This document shows, piece by piece, positions 39,081 to 51,732 of a DNA stretch of 64,000 bases (within the stretch, counting starts at the first letter, position 1; every line of letters starts with the position of its first letter). Source of the stretch: Podocnemis expansa (Eukaryota > Chordata > Testudines > Podocnemididae); contig ML682118.1 of assembly GCA_007922195.1 (NCBI GenBank), forward strand, positions 2,189,272 to 2,253,271, given 5' to 3'. The position numbers and the translations under genes are program-made. The notes beneath the pieces were generated by a model. It saw only the letters and a list, made by a program, of their open reading frames with translations. It ran no database searches and had not been told where the DNA came from.

Positions 39081-41069
39081 TGACATGTAGGAAACCAATG
39101 GTAAAAGGTTCAAGAGGAAATATAAGTGGGAAGAAAACAAAGAAGTGGGACCCCTAAGTGGTGAGGATGGAATAGAAGTTAAGAATAATGTAGACATGGC
39201 AGATTATGTAAACAAATAATTTTGCCTCCATTTTTAATGAGTCTAATGATAAGCCTGAGGTTTGTGTGAGGGCACACCTCACTTGCTATTGGCTTCTCTG
39301 TATCTTATGTCTTAAATCATTATTTGAGGACTTCACTATTAGTCTTATGTTAGGGGTTTATTACAAGAGTCCTGGGAGAGATGCTGTGCTCTTCATTGTG
39401 TAGGAGGTCAGTCCCTTCTGAATGTAGAGTCAATGATATGTGTAGACAATGGTTTCTGATCTCACATGTCACTGGTTTTCACTGCTGAGTCAAATTTTAG
39501 TTGTGAATGTTTTTGTTTTGTGCCCTGGAATTCATTGAGAACTCTTCTTTATCGCTCTGGTTTCTTTAACAAATAATTGGGAAGAGCAATTTCTTTTTCC
39601 CTTGAGTTACTCATGAAGTGCCAGTAGAAAATGTGAATAGCAACAACATTGAATGGATGAATAGTTTTATCCATCTGAGCATTCAATGGACAGCAGGGGC
39701 TGGGGGAGGTCTGTATGTGAAAAAGTCGTAGGTCTGATGGCTCTTGTACCAATGGAAATTCAACTGCAATTAAAGGCCCTATCTGGGTCAGAATGTCTAA
39801 GTGATAGATAAGAAAAAAATGCATTCAGTGTAGTAGTGATGACACCTTTGTTACATAGACAAGAAACTTATCCATTAACAGCAGTTGAAGAGTAGTAAAA
39901 CAGTCTTCAGTAACCAAAATTATAATGTGTTCTTAACATCCTTGGATTTAATTTGTCACAAACAAGGAGATGTTTAGATGAATCCAGCAGGAAGCAATGA
40001 TGTATCTATCAAGAAGATGGCAATGTTCATGAAATAACATCCAACATGCAGAAGAACATATGCTTTTAGGGATGGTTTTTATATCTGGGCTCAAAGAGAG
40101 ATCATGAAGCTGACCAGCAATGAGATTTCAACATGCATTTTTGTGGGATTTAAGAAGCCGTAATCCTCCTGTAGTGGCTTTTGTGGAAGGAAGAAGACTT
40201 TCAACACATCAGTTAAGATGGAATCCAATTCTACGTGCCCGATGGCTATTCCATCTCCATCGATCTACTAATGTGCTACTAATTTGTACAAAGTGAGTTG
40301 GTTCAAGAATGGAGACTGAGCAAGCCCAAAACACTGTGTGGTCCTGAGATTAAAGCCCTGACCTGAAAGATAGGACATCAAACTATGAATATCTACTCCA
40401 GAGCAGACAGAGGTGGAACATGAATTAATGTCTCCTACTTCCCAGGCAGGTATAATAAAAGATAAAAGGAGTTCTCCTGTGCTGTTTTCTGAATTTACCT
40501 TTTTTGGTTTATAATGTTTTATTTTCTTTTGTTTTACCATGGATGATAGTATCTGGCAAATTCACAAGTGTATTGGGTCAATAAAAACAGTATTTTTGCA
40601 GTGAATCAACTATTTGCCTAAAAAAAAATCCCAGATCTATTCGGTGTCAATCCTCCTTTGCCTCATCTCCTAATTTTTACTGCCACATTATAGCATCTAT
40701 TTCCTCCTTTCTCATTCATTAACTTGGGTGTCCCTCTCTTGGTAAAGTTCATCTTAATTCAGTTGGTTTTAGTCAGCTTACCCCAAAGCATCCGTCTGTT
40801 GTTGGCTATGTGTCTTTGTGTGTTCTTTTATTGTGTATACTGTCTCAACTGTGTTAAAGTAGTCCAGACACCAAATTGTGACTGGATTATCCAGTCAGCC
40901 AACAGATCACTTTCAAGAATGAAGGCACCAGGCCAGTTTTATGGACAAACAAGAAGGATAAAAAAAAAAAATCTTATAAGTCCAAGTGCCCTTAATACAA
41001 GTATGCCCATGGCTCAGTAAAAACTGTCATTTTCCGTTCCTCACTCTGCCAGTCCAAGACAATTGCTTT
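39081..41069. other. Intergenic, no gene seen
   Basis: Only short frames without recognisable motifs, up to about 98 codons (40724-41020). Some stretches may be very old retrotransposon, but I cannot assign them. Confidence 0.4.
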
Positions 41070-41581
41070 GGCTATGTCTACACTGGCAATTTAGTTTGAA
41101 TTAAGGAGGATTCATTTGACCTAAATTAGTGCATGGCCACACTGGTTTTCATTACTTTGAACTAAGGAAGTCCTTAATTTGAAGTAATGAACGTTTACTT
41201 CAAAGTTGTAAAACCTCCCTTTACTTCGAAGTAACAGTAAGTTTGAACATATTAGTTAGAATTAATCCAAAGTAGCTGTGTTAATTCGAACTAACCATTA
41301 GTTCAAATTAAACGTGGTTTGACATTCTTCCTTCCACAGTGCATGGCACCAGAAAGGTCGTGCCTCGGACTGGGTGGGGGTATGGCCCTTCTCGGATGAC
41401 ATATTTCCACTCTTCCCACAGTGCCCCCCACAAGCCTGTGCATGGACAAGCTAGTTTGATTTAGGTTATTAGTCTGCACATGCTATTTCAAACTAAGTTA
41501 GACTGAGTTAATCAAAATTAGTTCACACTAATCAATTCAAACTAACTTAGTTCAAACAAATGTTCTTAAGTGTAGACATAG
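41070..41581. mobile_element. Type A transposon
   Basis: It opens GGCTATGTCTACAC and closes GTGTAGACATAG. The interior is TTCGAACTAA/TTAGTTTGAA words around a GC-rich core (41340-41440, with GGTCGTGCC as in the copy at 9727). A type B element begins directly at its right end. Confidence 0.75.
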
Positions 41582-41582
41582 A

Positions 41583-41898
41583 GGCTGTGTTCACACAGCA
41601 CTTTTGTTTAGAAACAACTTTGTTATTTCGAAACAAAAAAACATGTTCACACGATGCACAGTTGTTTCAAAACAAGTTAAACCCCAAGTGCGGGCGAAAC
41701 AACCTTATTTTGAAACACTTGTTTCGAAACAACTCGTGTGAACATGTTGTTTCGGAACAAGACGTTCCGAAACAACAGGTCAAGGGCTGCCCCCTCAGCA
41801 CCCTGGCCAGGGAACACTCAACACCCTGGCCAGGGTGCTGAGGGGTGTCCCCTGGCCAGCGCCTGCACAGCTGGGCTGCAGGCACCAGCGGGGTTCAG
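41583..41898. mobile_element. Type B transposon, left part, cut by the assembly gap
   Basis: It starts GGCTGTGTTCACAC, followed by TTATTTCGAAACAA and ACTTGTTTCGAAACAA words, then GC-rich core (CCCTGGCCAGGG twice). Sequence is lost into N at 41899. Confidence 0.75.
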
Positions 41899-42298
41899 NN
41901 NNNNNNNNNNNNNNNNNNNNNNNNNNNNNNNNNNNNNNNNNNNNNNNNNNNNNNNNNNNNNNNNNNNNNNNNNNNNNNNNNNNNNNNNNNNNNNNNNNNN
42001 NNNNNNNNNNNNNNNNNNNNNNNNNNNNNNNNNNNNNNNNNNNNNNNNNNNNNNNNNNNNNNNNNNNNNNNNNNNNNNNNNNNNNNNNNNNNNNNNNNNN
42101 NNNNNNNNNNNNNNNNNNNNNNNNNNNNNNNNNNNNNNNNNNNNNNNNNNNNNNNNNNNNNNNNNNNNNNNNNNNNNNNNNNNNNNNNNNNNNNNNNNNN
42201 NNNNNNNNNNNNNNNNNNNNNNNNNNNNNNNNNNNNNNNNNNNNNNNNNNNNNNNNNNNNNNNNNNNNNNNNNNNNNNNNNNNNNNNNNNNNNNNNNN
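41899..42298. other. Assembly gap, 400 N
   Basis: Exactly 400 undetermined bases between a type B core and a GT array. Frames reported across it are meaningless. Confidence 1.
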
Positions 42299-42345
42299 GT
42301 GTGTGTGTGTGTGTGTGTGCGTGTGTGTGTGAGGGAGAGAGAGAA
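42299..42345. repeat. (GT)n then (GA)n simple repeat
   Basis: GT dinucleotides with one GC interruption pass into GAGAGAGA directly after the gap; the array probably continues into the gap. Confidence 0.95.
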
Positions 42346-44005
42346 AATGCTACATCTTTAACATTCTATTAAAATATTGATGTTTCTTTCTCTCTTTCAG
42401 AACTAACTATCTCAATTTTGAGTGGCTGGAAAAGCAAAGAATGTGAAGGAAGTTGTTAAAAAGAAACATAATCCTAGGGCTGCCAAGATGTGAAACCATT
42501 CTTTCTCCCTCACATAGGGTGCAAAAAGAGTTGTACCAAAAACCCCAGACTCAGACCCCCATAGTGACAATATATTGAAAGAATGGTGTCAGGGTAGTGG
42601 AGCCTACAGCTAGAATTAAAGTTATCAAGAAGAAGGAAGGGGAAGGGAGTTTTATAGGCGTATGGAAGTATGTTCAGGAAAACAGGGATGTCTTTGGACA
42701 TATAGAACTATGATTGGGGGAAGAGAATTCTCTTGGTGTTTAGAGAAATAAGCCTGACTCTAGTGAGGTCTCTACCCTGCTCCCATCTGGGTGTTGCTAT
42801 GACGGTGCATGGGAACCAGCACTGATTTGTAATGGGGCAAGATCCCTCCCAAGACCCTACTTCATAGAGACCCCTTGAGTCACACTGGGGGTACTTGAAA
42901 TCTGCAAAAACTCCATGTGGAAAGAGATCCTAATATGCCTTCTGATAAAAGGCAGCACCATCTCATCAACATACCCCAAGAGAGGAAAGCGCCCCAACAC
43001 AAACTCCTCCCTGCTTCCTTCAGCATAATGTCCTCTTGCACTGGCTGTGCTTCAGACCATCATAGACTCCAGAGGAGAGCTCTTCTGACACTCACATTTG
43101 TGTCAAGCTCTACAGAGATCCATATTGCCTCACTAGGTCCACATGAATTAAGAACCCTCCTCACCCTAACTTCCTCAGAACCCAGTTATGCTGTGCTGGG
43201 TCATTCGGGGTCAATGATGGCTCTATGGAGACAGTGGGCCTTGGATTTTCAAAAGTTTTCAGGCACCTAACTTCCTTTAAAACCTCTGGAAATACTAGTC
43301 TCCTAGGCCATTATGAAAAACCTTACTCTGGGTCTATCTTCTTTTATAAGCATCTTCCAAAATCTGGCTCTTAGAGTGTGATCGTCAAAAGCTCTTATCT
43401 GATTTTGGATTTAAAAAAAAAAATCACCCTGACTTTGAAGGAGGCTTGTGTTCCAATATCTCTGGTTCTGTTGAAAAATCTACCCTAAAATCCATGTTTA
43501 GACCAGAAGACTGAGAGTTTCACTGAAGACTATGAAAATTGTCTATCCAATCTAATATGACTCTTAGGCCCCTTTGAAAGTCACAGCCCAAAATAGTTGC
43601 TCTGATTTTCAGAGGTGCTGGACAACCAACATCCCTGGTTTAAAGGCAGCCCCAGAGAAACATGCCACCTCTGATTATTTGAACTAATTTGTGCTGTGAT
43701 TCCTTGACTTCTGACTCTTTCTGACATAAATTGAACTGTGGTGAGTTCATGTGCACTTTTTGTTTACAAGCCATGAATGTTCCAGTAATATAGACATGAA
43801 TATTCAAGGAAATAGTAAAGTTGAAGCATGACTTTAACTATAAGCCTTCAATGGGACTATTCATGTGCCAGAAGTTAAGCACTCATTTATATGTTTGTTT
43901 GTTTGTTTGTTTGTTTGTTTGTTTGTTTGTTTGTTTGTTTGTTTGTTTGTTGATAAGTGCTTTAGTTCAGAATGTTAAGGGTGATGAGTTTTTAATCTTA
44001 ATCAT
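42346..44005. other. Intergenic, no gene
   Basis: Old repeat-like phrases occur (GGATTTTCAAAAGTTTTCAGG, CACCTAACTTCC near 43245-43275). No supported coding sequence. Confidence 0.4.
43893..43951. repeat. (TTTG)n microsatellite, about 15 units
   Basis: Uninterrupted GTTT tetranucleotide run. Confidence 0.97.
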
Positions 44006-44008
44006 TAG

Positions 44009-47000
44009 GGATATGTCTAGACTGAAAAGATTTTCAAGATAAGGAGCCTTAGACTGAAAAAAGCTATCCCATGTCTACGCAGGCATTTGCTTTTTTTTTT
44101 TTTTTTTTGGGGGGGGGGGGGGAAGCAGTTCTGTATTTTGAAAAAATCTAAGCACTATTTCAAAATCACTAAACACATTATCAGGAGATTCCCCGGGGAG
44201 GGCTGTATTTTGCTGGGGGTCCCTCCCCCAGCAGGGTAGGATTCCCTGCCCAGGGACAGATGCCCCTGGCAGCTTCATTCCCTGTGGGAGACATAGTCCC
44301 CCAGGGGGGCAGCTCTCCTAGGCAGGGTAGCCAAGAAACCCTGGCAGCACTGAGTGCATCCCCACGGGCACTCCTTGGCTGTCCTGGCAGGGAATAGAAC
44401 GCCACTGCGGTTTCCCTGGCTGTCCCAGTGGGGAATGCAGGCCTGCTGGAGTTCCCTGGCTGCCCTGCCATGGTCCTTAGCTGTCCGAGCAGTGCCATCC
44501 AGTGTAGACTCTCTAAGTTGAAATACCAATTCCTACTTTATTTTGAAAAAGGAGTCTCATGAAGACTCACTTTTTCAAAATTATTATTTCGATTTAATAG
44601 ACTCATAGACACTAAGGTCAGAAGGGACCAAAGTGATCATCTAGTCTGACCTCTTGCACACTGCAGGTATAAAACCTCACCGACCCACTCCTACAATGAA
44701 CCTCAAACCTATAACTGAGCTATTAAAGTCCTCAAATCATGACTTAAAGACTTTAATACAGAGAATCAACCAGCAAGTGAGCCATGCCCAATGCTACAGA
44801 GGAAGGCAAAAAACTCCTAGCACCGAAGCCAATCTGCCCTGAGGGAAAATTCCTTCCCGGCCCCAAATATGGTAATCAATTAAACCCTGAGCATGAGGGC
44901 AAGTCCACAACAGCCAGTCAAGAAGAACTTCTCTGTAATAACTCAGAACCTACTTGATTAAATGCCCCTTCCCACGTCCCTATCATACCAATCACCAGTA
45001 GTAAAAGACAGAAAATGGCCAAGCTACACTGTCCATCATATCATTCCCCTCCATAAACTTATCAAGCTCTGTTCTGAAAGCACCTAAGGTTTTTGCCCCC
45101 ACCACTTCCCTTGGTAGACTATTCCAGAACTTCACTCCTCTGATGGTTAAGAATCTGGATCTAATTTCAAGCCTACATTTTCTGAAGGACAGCTTGTATC
45201 CATTTGTTCTTGTGTCCACACTGGTGCTGTATTCAAATAATTCCTCTCCCTCTCTTGTATTTTTCCCTCTAATGTATTTATAAAGAGCAATCATATCTCC
45301 TCTCAGCCTTCTTTTGGTCAGACTAAACAAACCAAGCTCTTTAAGTGGTCTCTCATAGGGAAGATTTTCCATTCCACGAATCATCCTTGTAGCCCTTCTT
45401 TGCACCTGTTCCAGTTTGACTTCATCGTTCTTAAACATGGGTGACCAGAACTGTACACAATACTTCAAGTGAGGTCATACCAGCACCTTGTATAACGGTA
45501 CTAACACCTCCCTATCTCTACTGGAAATTCCTCTTCTGATGCACCTCAGGACCACACTAGTTTTTTTTTTTTTCACTGCCACATTGCATTGGTTACTCAT
45601 TGTTATCCTGTAATCAACCAGTACGCCCAGGTCCTTCTCCTCCCCCATCACTTCCATCCAATACATTCCCAACTTATATGAAAAATTCCTGTTATTTGTC
45701 CCCCCTTGCACTTCCCATTGTTGAATTTCATCCTATTTCTAATGCTCCACTTTACAAGGTCATCCAAATCATTCTGTATGCTATCCTGATCCTTCTCTGT
45801 ATTAGCAATACCTCCCAGCTTGGTGTCATCTGCAAACTTAATTAGCACATTCCCACTTTTTGTGCCAAGGTCAGTAACAAAAAGGTTGAATAAGATGGGT
45901 CCCATGAGTGATCTTTGGGGAAATCCACTAGTAACCTCCTTCCAAGTAAAAAGTTCACCTTTCACTATGACCCTCTGTAATCTCCCCTGTAACCGATTCT
46001 TTATCCACCTTTCTATTTTCATAGTAATCCTCATCTTTCCTAATTTAACTAATAATTCCCTTTGTGGAACTGTATCAAATGCCTTGCTGAAATCAAAGTA
46101 AATTAGGTCCACTGCATTCCCTTTCTCCAAAAAATCTGTTATCTTCTCAAAAAAGGAGATCAGGTTGGTCTGGCATGATCTACCTTATGTAAAGCCGTGT
46201 TGTATTTTATCACAGTTGCCATTCTCCTCAATATTCTTAAGTACTTTCTCCTTCAAAATTTTCTCCAAGACCTTGTATACTGCTGAGGTCAAACTAACAG
46301 GCATGTAGTTAACTGGATCCCTTTTACTCCCTTTCTTGAAAATAGGGACTATGTTAGCCATTCTCCAGTCATAAGGCAGAACCCGTGCATTCACCGATAC
46401 TTTAAAAATCCTTGCTAAAGGGCTGGCAATTTCATGTGCAAGTTCCTTCACTATTCTTGGATGAAGATCATCTGAACTCCCTCATTTAGTTCCATTAAGC
46501 AGCTAAAGCTTGGCCTCCACCTCAGATATGGTAATTTCCACTTCTACATTCTCATTCCAATTAGTTGCCCAACCTCTGTCCCCAATCTCACCATCACCCT
46601 CATTAAAGATAGAGGCAAAGTACTTATTTAGATATTCAGCCATGCCTAGATTATCCCTGATCTCTACCCCATCCTCAGAGTATAGTGGTCCAACTTCATC
46701 CTTCTGTGTTGTCTTTCTATTTATATGGGTGAAGAACCTTTTACTATTGGTTTTGATTGCCTTTGCAAGGTCTAACTCTGCTTGGCTTTTGGCCTTCCTC
46801 ACTTGATCCCTACATGCTCTGACCTCTAAAAGGTAGCTCTCCTTTCCTATCCCTCTCATCTTGCAATATTTGTAAGCCTTGTGTTTCCTCCTAATTGCCT
46901 GTCTAAGATGTACATTCATCCAGCTTGGTGTAGAACCCATGCCTGAAATATTTTTCCTCTTCTTTGGAATGCAGGCTACAGATGGTTCCTGTAGCTTTGT

Positions 47001-47423
47001 CTGGAAGCAGTTCCAAGCATCCTCAACGTTCGTATCCATGAATTCTTTGGTCCAGTCCACTTCCCTCGCTAATTCCCTTAATTTTTTGAAGTTAGCCCTT
47101 TTGAAGTCAAAGACTCTGGTCAGAGATGTATTTTTGTTTACCCTTCAATTCAGTTTAAATTGGATTAGCTCATGGTCACTAGAGCCTAGGTTGTCCCCTA
47201 CAGCTAATTCATCTATGAGGTCCCCACTACTGACTAATACCAAATCTAAGAGCACATCTCCTCTTGTTGGTTTGGAAACTGCTTGATGGAGAAATTCGTC
47301 TGCTAACACCTCCAAGAAAGTCTGGGCCCTTTTATTGCTGCTAGCACATATCCTTGAGTCTATATCAGCATAGTTACTTTGAAATAGCTATTTTGAAATA
47401 ACTTTGCCAGTGTAGATATAGCC
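44009..47423. mobile_element. Type B transposon split by a LINE, TSD TAG
   Basis: The left end GGATATGTCTAGAC and the right end GTGTAGATATAGCC are inverted matches, with TAG at 44006-44008 and 47424-47426. The left part contains a T-run/G-run (about 44091-44122) and a GC-rich core. It stops near 44598 at TTATTTCGATTTAATAG, where the LINE 3' end begins. The right part resumes at about 47362 with TTGAAATAGCTATTTTGAAA. Confidence 0.8.
44599..47361 (-). mobile_element. CR1-like non-LTR LINE with endonuclease-tail and reverse transcriptase remnants
   Basis: Minus-strand frames in series cover one ORF2-like protein: 47060-46503 (WTKEFMDT, TPSWMN, RRKHKAYK), 46451-46185 (DWRMANIVPIFKKG, RT N-terminal part), 46130-45648 (IYFDFSKAFDTV and FADDTKL, the RT catalytic FADD at about 45825-45836), 45711-45475 (KDLGVLVDYRI) and 45468-44992 (KLEQVQRRATRMIRG, FWNSLPREVV). 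These are in different frames with stops between them, so the element is dead. The 3' tail (TCAGAAGGGACC, GATCATCTAGTCTGACCTC in + orientation) is at 44599-44670. It is 5'-truncated near 47361. Confidence 0.88.
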
Positions 47424-47426
47424 TAG

Positions 47427-48115
47427 GTGTTCAGCTAGAAATCTATGATATTTTAGACCAAATGAGGATTACTTCTTCAGTTTAAAGGAGTCTGGTTATA
47501 ATTCTTCCATATATTCAGTCAGGAAAGAGAAAATGAGCACACTGAAATGTAACTAGTCAAAACACAAACTTCCCATACTTAATGCTAATGAGAATATGCT
47601 TGTAAATGAGCTGTAGAGTAAACAAGATTCACTGAAATTCTTTGGTGACTAGTGTTAAATAACTAATATTTTCAAGAAAGCCATTGTCTGGACAATGAAT
47701 ACCATAAAAGAAAAAGCACAATAATGTTCCAGGATTGTCTGTCTATTTATCTAGAAAAGCACCGCACACTACTTCCATCTATTGTGTGTGTAGTATGTAG
47801 TATACACATCTATGGACTGATGTGACATTCAACTAACAATGTCAAACTTTACAGAGAACTGTAACATCTAGGAAGAGCATCCTAGCTACTGGGCAGCTGG
47901 ATACGCTGATATGCATTCCTCAGACTCTTCAGCTGAAGTTGTTCCACAGAAGGCAAACAAAGAAGCATTTGAGAATGGGTAATGGGTCTCCCACTTTCCA
48001 GTAGGGGGATCTGACCACCAGACCCCAGAATACTTTCATCTGTTACTCTTCCTGACTGGATTAACCATTTTTTAAGTATTTATCAGTGCAGCAGCTTCAC
48101 TAGGAGATATTCACA
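47427..48115. other. Intergenic, no feature
   Basis: No gene or assignable repeat seen. Confidence 0.4.
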
Positions 48116-49292
48116 GGTTATGTCTACTGCCAAATTAGTCCAGACTGAGAAAGCTCAGTCCAGACTAATTTGGTCCATGGCCACACTATGTTTTGCCTAC
48201 TCCAACAGATGAGCCAAACCTTAGTCTGAATTAGTACGTACTGGTGGTTAGGTTGGACTGTCTCACTTAGTTTGCACTTTAGTTTGAACTAAGTGTAACC
48301 TTGAAGAGTGGGCTACAATTCATTGTCTTGCCCCTCTCCAGTGCCTAACAGAGATAAACCCCTGGAGAAAGCAGCTGGAGAGCCAAGATTCAGTTCTAAA
48401 GGGACTCACAGGAAAGACTGTTTAGAGTTACCAACCATTAAAATACTACTGAGAATAAACATAACAATGAACTGTATTAACTACTAACTTAACAGATCTT
48501 ATCCCAAGAAACAAATGAATTTTAAAAGAACAATAATATACCAAAGAGTCCCAGAGTTCAGGCGGAGTCACCCTTATCTCAGTTGCAGTCTTTATTCAAG
48601 TCCTTGAGGCTTCAGTGGAAAGAAGCAGTCCTCTTTTTCACTGGTTGCAGAAATCTTCTATAGGAATCCATGCAGTTCTTTCTTTCTCTTCTGTAACCAG
48701 CACCATGCAGTCTGTTTATTGGTTAACCAGCTCTCAGTCCCATTAAAGAAAACTCCTCTGCAAAATGTTCCACCGCAAGGAGAAAACACTTGCACTCCAC
48801 TCTTGGCTTAGCTTCCCTCACTCAAGCACTGAGAACATGGACTCTGCACCTCTCTATAGTTGCTGCTCTCAGGAGTGCTGCTCTCAGGCTTCTGACCACA
48901 ATAGAAAAACTTGTGGAACATGCTCAAAATGCTGCCACTCCCTGTTTCCAGAAAGATCTGGTGGCTGAGCAGCTAATTTGCCCAGCAAGGGTAACCCAAC
49001 CTGAATAGTCTCTTAAGAAGAGAGCCTGTTTAGGCATATGGCTTACACAAGCACTTCCAGTACTCAAAGTAAGAGTTAGTTCAAACTTAAAAAGTTCAAA
49101 CTAAGTCATTAGTTCAAACTAGCCATACATTCTAGTTTGAACTAAAAACTTAGTTTGAACTAGAACACATGGCTAGTTCAAACTAAAAAGTTCCAGTTAA
49201 TTTGAACAAGCCTGAGAGTAGTTCGGATTAACCTCAGATTGTTTAGTTTGGACTAGCAAGTGCAAACTAAAATTTCATATGTAGACATAGCC
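48116..49292. mobile_element. Type A transposon split by repeat X
   Basis: The ends are GGTTATGTCTACTG and ATGTAGACATAGCC. The flanks ACA (48113-48115) and ACG (49293-49295) differ by one base. The left half (to about 48302) and right half (from about 49067) both carry TAGTTTGAACTAA words. Between them sits an unrelated repeat also found at 52385-53695. Confidence 0.72.
48303..49066 (-). repeat. Unclassified interspersed repeat X (possible LTR)
   Basis: The reverse complement of about 48540-49060 matches 52400-52800 plus 53565-53690 in order: AAACAGGCT, CAGGYTGGGTTAC, GCATTTTGAGCATR, GAGAGCTGG, GTGGTGCTGGTT, then GATAAGGGTGACTCC. The two copies are inverted and surround the first olfactory receptor pseudogene. 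Class unknown. Confidence 0.65.
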
Positions 49293-49295
49293 ACG

Positions 49296-50794
49296 ATAAT
49301 AATTGATAACAGTCAAATGCTATGATTCAGACACATTTGAATCCTTGTGTGGATGAGACTCTATTGACCAAATCTAGATCCCTTTAAAGTTAATGGCTAA
49401 ATCTGAAGTGATCACAGTTCTTATGCAGCTGCATCTTAGAGCCATCTCTGTTTTCTAAGTGGACCTCTCATCCATTGGACTTATGATAGTCCCACACCTT
49501 GGACAGGAATACATGATTTTACCCTCCCCTTCAACATTTCCCAGGATACAGCCCTTGTGCACCAACTTGGACTTCCCAGCTGATCTGACTGCCTTTAGTA
49601 CATGCATTTCTTCCATCTGAAGATGTGACCTGGAATACACTGAGTGGTCAGACAGCCTTCTCCAAACTAAATATGATTTATTTGCTGCAGTAAAGAGGAA
49701 GGAAAACAGATGAACACATATTACATAGAAACTTAACTTCTGTCAAAACAAAAACATCAGTACATTAAAAAATAATGTCCTCATTATCAAAGACATCATC
49801 ATTATTGTTTGTCTCTAGGAAATATGGCAGAACATCTCTGTCCAAACTAGCATTTGCATCATATTAGGAATGTTATGTATTTAGATCAAATATGTAAAAT
49901 ATATATGTTCAAATTTTCTAGATGCCTGCAAATATTGTTCATAAAACAGTAATATGTTGCAAACACTGAAGTAACTGTTTCAACAGGAACTCAGTCATTC
50001 ACAGTTTCTTCTGACCTCTTTTCCAACCCACCATCATTGCAGCACTAAAACTTCACCTTTTACAGAAAACCTATTAAAGAAACAACCTTATTAATACATC
50101 AATTGATGACCAAAAAGACACCGTCATCTAATCAAATACCCCATTCTCCCATATCACTACTCCCCCTATAAATCTAGGGGAAAATGAACCAGACAATAAA
50201 ACAAAAACAAAATAAAGAAATATAGAGAGAACCAAATAATATGAAATAAAGAAATGCAGACCCCCAAAACTATTCTACCCAAATACAGATGAAGAAATTT
50301 TATGAATTCCAGTATGGACTACTGATTTTATGGACAATTTGCTAAGATAACATGGTGATGACTTCCGTGTAAGTCCTTAAATTAGACAGACAGATTGTGG
50401 TTTTGTTAACACTGGGATGAACACCTAGACCAAAGAAAGAAATCAACCAACAAACCAAAAAAAAGTGGGGGGGGGTCAGAAAAACCAGCAAACATGACTT
50501 ATATTCCAGCCAGAATTCTTGCTCCTAAAAAGAAGAGCCAGAGAGTCCTTGAAATCCTTAAGGGGCTAATTATGGCTAGTTATTTCTTTTGCAAAACATT
50601 GCAACAGTTTGGTGATGGCAGCAACATAATATAGATGTATCTGATCTTTTTTATCTGTGTTTTCAACAGTAACTCTAATGACTTCAAGGTTTCTTTTTGT
50701 TCTTAGTATTGCATAAGTTAATTGCACACAGTGTTCTCATGGAAACGATATTGTCATCAGTTGTTAAATTTGTGAGGAAACAGCAAAATCATGC
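49296..50794. other. Intergenic, no gene
   Basis: AT-rich with short frames only. The 3' end of the neighbouring olfactory receptor reaches 50795. Confidence 0.4.
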
Positions 50795-51732
50795 TCAAGG
50801 GAGAAAAGCTGTCCCTTTATTCTTCGTGAATAACCTCCACCAAGTTAGCTTCCTCACTGCATCTTTGATCTCCTTATTCCTCATGCTATAGATGACAGGA
50901 TTTATCACCAGAGGCAGCACGGAATAGAAAACAGCCATAACAAGATCAAGATCTGATGTAGATCTGGAGGTTGGCTTCAGGTAGGCAAATATTCCAGTGG
51001 AAAAAAATATGGAGATGACAATGAGATGAGGGATGCAGGCGGAGAAGGCTTTATGATAGCCCTTTTCAGAGTGGATTCTCATCACTGTGGTGAAGATCTG
51101 AACATATGACACAATTATAAAAACAAAACAACCTAGAGCTGAACATACACTGAGTGCAGTAACCCCAACTTCACTAAGATATGAGTCAGAGCAGGTGAGC
51201 TTGAGGAGCTGGGGGATTTCACAAAAAAATTGATTCACCATGTTGTCTCCACAGAAAGTTAATGGAAATGCGTTTCCAGTTTGCAATGCAGAATACAGAA
51301 CACTGCCATTTGGACACAAGCTCTCTTGTTCATTTTAGTCTCAAAGTGCAGTGGTTGACAGATAGCAAGATATCAATCATACGCCATGACAGTGAGTACG
51401 GCAATATCTGCTGAAGCAAAGAAAAAAAGGAGAAAGATTTGGGCAATGCGTCCAGAGTAAGAAATTGTCCTGGTATTGGTTAGGGAATTAGCCAGGAATT
51501 TAGGGACAGTGACAGAAATGAAGCCAAGATCTAGGACAGACAAATTTGTCAGGAAGAAGTACATGGGAGCGTGAAGGTGGTGGTCGAGGGCTATAGCTGT
51601 GATGATTAGAAGATTCCCCAATAGGGCGACCAGGTAAACCAACAGAAATAGAACAAAGTGCAAGATCTGCAGCTCCCGAATGTCAGAGAATCCCAGGAGA
51701 CTGAACTCATTTATGATGGTCTGATTGGACAT
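50795..51732 (-). pseudogene. Olfactory receptor pseudogene, family 14-like (OR-1)
   Basis: A single-exon 7-TM odorant receptor, read leftward from MSNQTIINEFSLLGFSD (51732). TM1 LLVYLVALLGNLLI, TM2 PMYFFLTNLSVLDLGF, TM3 AQIFLLFFFASADIAVLTVM. The MAYDRY motif reads MAYD-stop-Y: TGA at 51375-51373 where CGA would encode Arg. Next come QPLHFETKMNKRACVQMA, then a deletion (about 19 bases relative to OR-2, near 51302-51312) that shifts the frame. The second frame continues LYSALQTGNAFPLTFCGD, NQFFCEIPQLLKL, KAFSACIPHL (TM6), PVIYSMRNKEI (TM7) and ends at FLP. The SVTVPK, NTRTISYSG and CEIPQLLKL strings suggest the OR14 group. Two disabling changes, otherwise full length. Confidence 0.9.

Noticed and set aside
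41738..42361. Frames up to 207 codons across 41.8-42.4 kb
   Set aside because: They run through 400 undetermined bases and a GT array.
44992..47060. Functional reverse transcriptase gene
   Set aside because: The ORF2-like protein is broken into at least five frames with stops, so it is a dead LINE copy.
50795..51319. Short intact olfactory receptor starting at 51319
   Set aside because: It lacks TM1-TM3 and begins at a non-ATG within the receptor; it is the shifted second half of a pseudogene.
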